This document shows positions 58,909-64,000 of a stretch of 64,000 nt of DNA, one piece after another. Origin of the DNA: Yersinia bercovieri ATCC 43970 (GTDB lineage: Bacteria > Pseudomonadota > Gammaproteobacteria > Enterobacterales > Enterobacteriaceae); NCBI RefSeq assembly GCF_013282745.1, contig NZ_CP054044.1, forward strand, positions 3,410,001-3,474,000, written 5' to 3'. The position numbers and the translations under genes are program-made. Every line of letters begins with the position of its first letter. The first letter of the stretch is position 1. The notes below the pieces were generated by a model. The model was not told where the DNA came from. It saw nothing but the letters and a program-made list of their open reading frames with translations, and ran no database searches.

Positions 58909-59330
58909 GGCGAGAAAAAGTCCTGTTATCAGTGATAAAACGGCGGCAGCCAACCACTATGGCTATAGATCAGATAGCTATAAATCAGCGCAAAATTATC
59001 ACATAAAGAGCCTGGTCATTGGCGATATAAATCAATAAATGTGACGTGACTCAGCGCAAATAGTGCATTGGCTCTAAGGTATGATGCTTAATGGTGGAAT
59101 ATTAATATATAGATTTAATGCTATTATCTTGCGTATTTATTATGTGAATCGAATATCTCTTTTAATCTGCAAGCAAGATTTTTTTAATTAATAAAAATTA
59201 CACACTCTTATCTAATGCTGATTATATATAGAACCCCCTCTATGATACCTGCGTTATATATTATTTGACGTGTCCGGTATCTATTTTTTCGGTGGCGACG
59301 TCTCTAAACATTTAGGTGGTAATGTAATTT
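58909..59330. other. Divergent intergenic region fhs / exporter operon
   Basis: 420 bp, AT-rich towards the exporter genes. It should contain the exporter promoter; TAGGTGG lies 12 nt before the ATG at 59331. No dyad stands out. Confidence 0.4.
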
Positions 59331-61457
59331 ATGGAAAACCATGTTCACTCCTCACTGGTCTGCGCCACACGGCTACTCCGTTTAGCGGGGTTGAATTCGC
59401 AAACTGTTGAGGATTTTGGCCAGAGTGCGGCAATAGATCGCTCGACAATGGCCACGGTCGCTCTATTGCAGCGCTATTTGTCGCAATTCTCAAGTGCCAC
59501 CACGGCACGTTTCAAAGTCAAAAAACAGCAATTAAATAAAATTAAACCTGAACAGTTACCCCTGGCATTTCGTGATTTGCAAGGCAATTTTATTTTATTG
59601 GCGCGGTTTAATGAAAAACAAGTTTTGCTGCAACATGCCGACAGCAATAAGCCTGAAATCATTAGTTATCAGGAGCTTATTGATATGTGGGGCGGGGTGG
59701 TGATCTATTGTAGCCATTCACGCTTTAATATCCGCTGGTTTATTCCTGTGTTGCTCCAGCATCAAAAATCACTGATCCAAGTGCTGGTATTATCCATGTT
59801 ATTACAGTTTTTGGCACTGATCTCGCCGCTGTTCTTTCAGGTCATCATGGATAAGGTGCTGGTGCATAATGCACTAACAACATTAGATGTATTAATCATT
59901 ACGCTACTGGTAGTTGGGGTATATGAAGTTGTATTGAAATTCCTACGTGAATATATCTTCACCCACACCACCACCCGGGTTGATATTTTATTAGGCGGTA
60001 AGTTATTTAAGCACTTAATTAAGTTGCCATTAAGCTATTTTAAGCAGCGCCATGTTGGGAATATTGTCGCCAGAGTGCGCGAGTTAGATAATATTCGTGA
60101 GTTTATTACCGGTTCAGCCCTGACATTATGTGTGGATGTGGTTTTTACTCTTATATTATTTGTGGTTATGTGGTGCATCTCTCCTTTATTAACATCAATT
60201 ATTCTGGGGGCGGTGCCGCTTTATTTGCTATTAGCCGCTTTGACCACCCGGCCACTGCAAAAGAGAGTGGAAGTGTTGTGCGGTTGCGCGGCGCAAAATG
60301 GCGCATTTTTAACCGAAACCGTCTCTGGTGTTGAGACGGTAAAGAGTCTGGCGCTAGAGCCGCAAATGCAGCAGCGCTGGGAGACGCAAACCCGTGACTA
60401 TGCACAAGCCAATTTTCAGGTGCAAAACCTGCAAAATCTCAGCAGCCAGACGGCGCAGTTACTGCAAAAACTGGCCGGTGCGGTGGTGATCGTGGTTGGC
60501 GCGTACCAAGTGATGGCTGTGCAGCTCAGTATTGGGCAACTGATCGCCTTTAACATGTTGGCGGTACAGGCATTAATGCCGATGAGCAAGTTGGTCGATT
60601 TGTGGCAACAGAGCATTCGGGCGCAGGTCGGGCTGATGCTGATATCCGATATTTTAAGCTTACCGATGGAGCAGGCGGCCGGGGCCGCCTCCGCTGACCG
60701 CCATATTCGCGGTGACATCTCTTTGCAAAATGTGCATTTCCGCTATCGCCCCGATTTAGACCCGGTACTGCGTAACTTCTCACTCACGCTGCGGGCCGGG
60801 GAGCATATTGGCCTGGTGGGGCCATCCGGTTCGGGCAAAAGTACCGTGGCCCGACTCCTGCAACGGCTCTATGTCGCGGAGCAAGGGGTTATCAGTTTGG
60901 ATGGCTACCCGATAGGCAACTTCTCCCCCGAATACTTGCGGCGGCAAGTGGGGGTGGTGATGCAGGAGAGCTATCTGTTCAATCGCACGGTGCGTGAAAA
61001 TATTGCTCACTCACGGCCCACCGCCTCATTGAGTGAGGTGGTGGAGGCGGCATCGCTGGCGGGAGCACACCGCTTTATTTTGGCGCTGCCATTGGGCTAC
61101 GACACGGTGCTGTCGGAGGGGGGCGCATCCCTTTCTGGCGGGCAGCGTCAGCGGATTGCCATTGCCCGCACCCTGCTTGCCAACCCGCGCATTCTGATTT
61201 TCGATGAAGCCACCAGCGCACTGGATGATGAGTCGCAAGCTGAAGTGCAGAAAAATATGGCGCGCATTATTGCCAATCGAACCGTTATCACTATTGCGCA
61301 TCGCCTCTCGACGGTGCGGCATTGCCATCGTATTGGCGTCATCACCCAAGGTAGGGTGGCTGAGTTGGCTAACCATGAGCAACTGCTGGCACGTAATGGC
61401 CTCTATGCCCGACTTTGGCAGCAACAGGCTGATTTTAGCCACGAGGAATCAAAATGA
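59331..61457 (+). CDS. Type I secretion ABC transporter (HlyB/RtxB-like)
   Basis: 708 residues. N-terminal C39 peptidase-like domain without catalytic Cys (a degenerate, substrate-docking type, residues ~1-125), six-helix membrane domain (PLFFQVIMDKVLVHNALTTL, LPLSYFKQRHVGNIVARVRE), and an ATPase domain with Walker A VGPSGSGKST, signature LSGGQRQRIAIA, Walker B ILIFDEATSALD and H-loop IAHRLST. Exports RTX-type proteins. Overlaps the HlyD-like gene by 4 bases. Confidence 0.93.
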   Translation: MENHVHSSLVCATRLLRLAGLNSQTVEDFGQSAAIDRSTMATVALLQRYLSQFSSATTARFKVKKQQLNKIKPEQLPLAFRDLQGNFILLARFNEKQVLLQHADSNKPEIISYQELIDMWGGVVIYCSHSRFNIRWFIPVLLQHQKSLIQVLVLSMLLQFLALISPLFFQVIMDKVLVHNALTTLDVLIITLLVVGVYEVVLKFLREYIFTHTTTRVDILLGGKLFKHLIKLPLSYFKQRHVGNIVARVRELDNIREFITGSALTLCVDVVFTLILFVVMWCISPLLTSIILGAVPLYLLLAALTTRPLQKRVEVLCGCAAQNGAFLTETVSGVETVKSLALEPQMQQRWETQTRDYAQANFQVQNLQNLSSQTAQLLQKLAGAVVIVVGAYQVMAVQLSIGQLIAFNMLAVQALMPMSKLVDLWQQSIRAQVGLMLISDILSLPMEQAAGAASADRHIRGDISLQNVHFRYRPDLDPVLRNFSLTLRAGEHIGLVGPSGSGKSTVARLLQRLYVAEQGVISLDGYPIGNFSPEYLRRQVGVVMQESYLFNRTVRENIAHSRPTASLSEVVEAASLAGAHRFILALPLGYDTVLSEGGASLSGGQRQRIAIARTLLANPRILIFDEATSALDDESQAEVQKNMARIIANRTVITIAHRLSTVRHCHRIGVITQGRVAELANHEQLLARNGLYARLWQQQADFSHEESK

Positions 61458-62848
61458 AGTTGATGCAATTTTTGGCTAAATCGCCACTGTTTAATGCAAT
61501 AAAACGCCGCTGGCAGCACTACTTTCCGGCGGATCGCCCCCGCGATGAGTATGATTTTCTGCCGGCATATTTGGATATCGTTGAGCGGCCGGTGGCCCCA
61601 CTCGCCCGGCGCACCGCATGGTTTCTGGTGCTGACACTGCTGCTGGTGCTTCTCTGGTCGATTGTCGGCAAACTTGATATTCACGCCTCCGCCAATGGCA
61701 AAGTGATTGTTTCTGAACACTCGAAAGTGATCCAGCCATTGGAGCCTGGCGTGGTGGCGGCCATTAATGTTCGCGATGGCGACCGAGTTGAGGCGGGTCA
61801 GGTGTTGCTTGAGCTAAACCCAATCGGTATTGATGCGGAGCTGGGCAATATCAATAAGCAATTAATCCATCGTTTGCTCGAGGCCGCGCGCATGGTTGCA
61901 CTGCTGAGCAGTGATCCGCAGGCACATTTTGTCTCACCCCCTGATACCCCTGAGGATTTGCTGCTGATGACTCAGGCGCTGTTGCGCAAAGAGCATGATG
62001 AGGTCAATGCCGAGCTTGCACGTATGGCGAGCGAACAGGCGGTGAATCAAGCCCATATAGCGGCCGGCATTGCCAATATCGCCAACCAAAAAGTATTGAT
62101 GAAAAATATCCATCAGCGGTTACAGGCACTGCGAACCTTAGCTAAATCCAAATCCATTGCGGAGGTCGAGCTATTAGTCCAGGAGCGTGAATGGCTAAAT
62201 GCCAGCGCAGAGGCCAGCCGTTTTCAGAGCGAACAGGCCATTTTAGAGGCGAAAACCCGTAACCTGACCCAAACCCGCCTGCACTATTTGGCTGAAAAAA
62301 AGCGTAGCTACCAGGAGCGCTTAAATAAGGCCCATGAGGTGATCAACCAGCTAGAGCAGGAGCAGATTAAGTTAATGGAAAAACAGCGCCAACAGCGCTT
62401 ACGTGCACCGGTGGCGGGGGTTATCCAGCAGTTGGCGGTTCACACCCTGGGCGGCGTGGTGACGGCGGCTCAACCACTCATGGTGTTAGTACCGGAAAAC
62501 CATCCGCTCGAGCTGGACGTTATGGTTCTCAACAAAGATGTCGGTTTTGTGTTACCGGGGCAGGCGGTGGAGGTGAAGGTTGACAGTTTCCCCTACACCC
62601 GATTCGGCACCCTCTCGGGCGAAGTCAAACATCTCTCTCATGATGCCATGGAGGACCAACAACTGGGGCTGGTGTTCCCGGCGCGCATCCGGCTGGATAG
62701 CGATACCTTAATGGTGGCGGGGAAAGCGGTGCGCCTCTCGGCCGGGATGGCGGTCAGCGTAGAGATTAAAACTGGCCAGCGGCGGGTTATCGACTACCTA
62801 CTCAGCCCGCTGCAAGAGTACCAATCAGAAGCGATGAGGGAGCGTTGA
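61454..62848 (+). CDS. Type I secretion periplasmic adaptor (HlyD/RtxD-like)
   Basis: 464 residues. Short cytoplasmic N-terminus, one membrane helix (AWFLVLTLLLVLLWSIVG), a lipoyl half (VIQPLEPGVVAAINVRDGDR), long coiled coil (residues ~150-310) and C-terminal beta barrel with KVDSFPYTRFGTLSGEV, the HlyD signature. Connects the ABC proteins to TolC. Confidence 0.93.
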   Translation: MKLMQFLAKSPLFNAIKRRWQHYFPADRPRDEYDFLPAYLDIVERPVAPLARRTAWFLVLTLLLVLLWSIVGKLDIHASANGKVIVSEHSKVIQPLEPGVVAAINVRDGDRVEAGQVLLELNPIGIDAELGNINKQLIHRLLEAARMVALLSSDPQAHFVSPPDTPEDLLLMTQALLRKEHDEVNAELARMASEQAVNQAHIAAGIANIANQKVLMKNIHQRLQALRTLAKSKSIAEVELLVQEREWLNASAEASRFQSEQAILEAKTRNLTQTRLHYLAEKKRSYQERLNKAHEVINQLEQEQIKLMEKQRQQRLRAPVAGVIQQLAVHTLGGVVTAAQPLMVLVPENHPLELDVMVLNKDVGFVLPGQAVEVKVDSFPYTRFGTLSGEVKHLSHDAMEDQQLGLVFPARIRLDSDTLMVAGKAVRLSAGMAVSVEIKTGQRRVIDYLLSPLQEYQSEAMRER

Positions 62849-62849
62849 T

Positions 62850-64000
62850 ATGACGAATGCAACCTCAACTGAGCTTATTCAGCCACTGACGGCCTTAGCC
62901 CGTGCCGCCGCCTGCTTTGATCTGGCCGTCGAGCCATCACAATTAGCCCATCAACTGGGCTTAACACCGGATAAAATAGATAGCATCGCGCTGTGCCGCT
63001 GTGCCGGCTGGATTGGTTTACGCGCCAGAAAGGTGTATCAACAACTTGAGCGACTGGGCAATTTGGCGCTGCCTATTCTGTTCAGTGATGGCCCGCAGTG
63101 GTATGTACTGCTGGCGCTGAATGAGCAGGGGGCGGTGATCTATTGTGCCGCTAATGGTCAACAGCAGCAGATCAACCAGCAGGAACTTAGCCGTTTGTGG
63201 TCTGGTGAGGCTATCTTACTGGCGAAAGCTGAGCAGCAGGCGCAGAAGAGAGCCGCCTTTGGTTTTAGCTGGTTTATCCCAGTGATTGCCAAATATCGCC
63301 ACCAGTTGCGTAACATTATTTTGGTGTCGTTGCTGCTACAGAGCATTTTGTTGGTGACACCCATGCTGTTTGAAACCGTGATCGACAAAGTGTTGGTCAG
63401 CCGGGGCGTTGGCAGCCTGATGGTGTTGGGCAGTGCCATGATTGCACTGGCAATAGCTGAGCCATGTTACACCTTTTTGCGCGGTTGGCTGTTCTCCCAT
63501 CTCTCCAGTCGTGTCGGGGCAGAGCTAAACACCCGCCTCTATCGTCACCTATTGGGGTTACCGCTGGGCTACTTTTCGGCGCAACAAACTGGGCAAACCA
63601 TCGCCAAAGTTCGCGAAATGGAGCAAATTCGCAGCTTTCTGACCGGATCTGCACTGACGATGCTGCTGGATCTCATTTTCGTCGGCACCTTTATCGCGGT
63701 GATGTTCTGCTATAGCAGCCAATTGACATGGATAGTGCTGTTTTCGTTGGTGTGCTATCTGCTGTTTTGGTGGGCGGTGGGCGGGGTATTACGTAAGCGG
63801 GTGGAGCGGCAATATGAGGCCAGTGCGCAGAATACGGCCTTTTTGACCGAGGCCATCAGCGGGCTGGAGACCATCAAAACCTCGGCGACAGAGCGTCAGT
63901 TTAATCGCGGCTGGCGGCAATCATTAGCGGGCTATGTGCGTGCGTCATTTGCCTGCGCGCGCACGGCAAATATTGCTGAGCAGGGCATTATGCTGATCAA
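62850..64000 (+). CDS. Second type I secretion ABC transporter (RtxE-like), cut by window end
   Basis: Begins with ATG two bases after the adaptor stop and stays open to the last base (383 codons seen). N-terminus MTNATSTELIQPLTALARAA, degenerate C39-like part, then membrane domain with FGFSWFIPVIAKYRHQLRNI, ETVIDKVLVSRGVGSLMVLG, LPLGYFSAQQTGQTIAKVRE, and NTAFLTEAISGLETIKTSAT. The ATPase domain lies beyond the window. Two ABC proteins flanking one adaptor match the rtxBDE layout of MARTX toxin exporters. Confidence 0.9.
   Translation, partial: MTNATSTELIQPLTALARAAACFDLAVEPSQLAHQLGLTPDKIDSIALCRCAGWIGLRARKVYQQLERLGNLALPILFSDGPQWYVLLALNEQGAVIYCAANGQQQQINQQELSRLWSGEAILLAKAEQQAQKRAAFGFSWFIPVIAKYRHQLRNIILVSLLLQSILLVTPMLFETVIDKVLVSRGVGSLMVLGSAMIALAIAEPCYTFLRGWLFSHLSSRVGAELNTRLYRHLLGLPLGYFSAQQTGQTIAKVREMEQIRSFLTGSALTMLLDLIFVGTFIAVMFCYSSQLTWIVLFSLVCYLLFWWAVGGVLRKRVERQYEASAQNTAFLTEAISGLETIKTSATERQFNRGWRQSLAGYVRASFACARTANIAEQGIMLI

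Overview
The window is a piece of a Yersinia chromosome (gamma-proteobacteria, Enterobacterales). The evidence is an IS1541-type IS200-family transposon, two ERIC elements, and a block in the order rluB-btuR-yciK-sohB-yciN-topA-cysB / acnA-ribA-pgpB-lapA-lapB-pyrF-yciH-osmB-yciT, which follows the enterobacterial order but carries Yersinia-style insertions. No rRNA, tRNA or CRISPR array was seen.

Layout. 1-8.2 kb: a giant autotransporter adhesin followed by a LuxR-type regulator. 8.4-18.3 kb: core genes for rRNA modification, cobalamin adenosylation, DNA topology and cysteine regulation, with one IS1541-like insertion. 18.26-30.23 kb: an AT-rich integrative element inserted in the 3' end of cysB. 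30.2-31.7 kb: two genes of unknown function. 31.8-42.8 kb: aconitase, riboflavin, phospholipid/LPS, pyrimidine and stress genes. 41.3-46.3 kb: sugar-phosphate aldolases with their likely DeoR-type regulator, and a CstA-family transporter. 46.6-57.1 kb: RNase II, endonuclease III and the Rsx (SoxR-reducing) electron-transfer complex, whose genes are split by an AraC/Rob-like regulator. 57.1-64 kb: formate-tetrahydrofolate ligase and a type I secretion exporter with two ABC proteins and one HlyD-type adaptor; the last gene runs off the window.

The most unusual part is the ~11.9 kb element in cysB. It has a full-length tyrosine integrase beside the right attachment site, a second catalytic-domain-only tyrosine recombinase at the left, a regulatory/replication-like module of tiny DNA-binding proteins, and a lambda-like head decoration protein, major capsid protein and tape-measure-like protein. 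No terminase, portal, head protease, tail tube, tail fibre or lysis cassette is visible. It therefore looks like a capsid-encoding phage satellite or a reduced prophage that must borrow parts from a helper. Four of its genes, including the decoration, capsid and tape-measure genes, are each preceded by the same ~45-nt array of three consecutive hairpins. Between the four copies the stems change by compensatory base pairs while the tetra- and tri-loops stay nearly constant, which is direct evidence for a conserved structured RNA leader. The element also holds a candidate ~315-nt non-coding RNA with its own promoter and terminator, a large inverted repeat, tandem GC-rich hairpins in a 1.2-kb non-coding region, and a promoter-plus-terminator leader.

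Integration replaced the end of cysB with an element-borne version that encodes the same last nine residues with four synonymous differences, and moved the native cysB terminator to the far side of the element.
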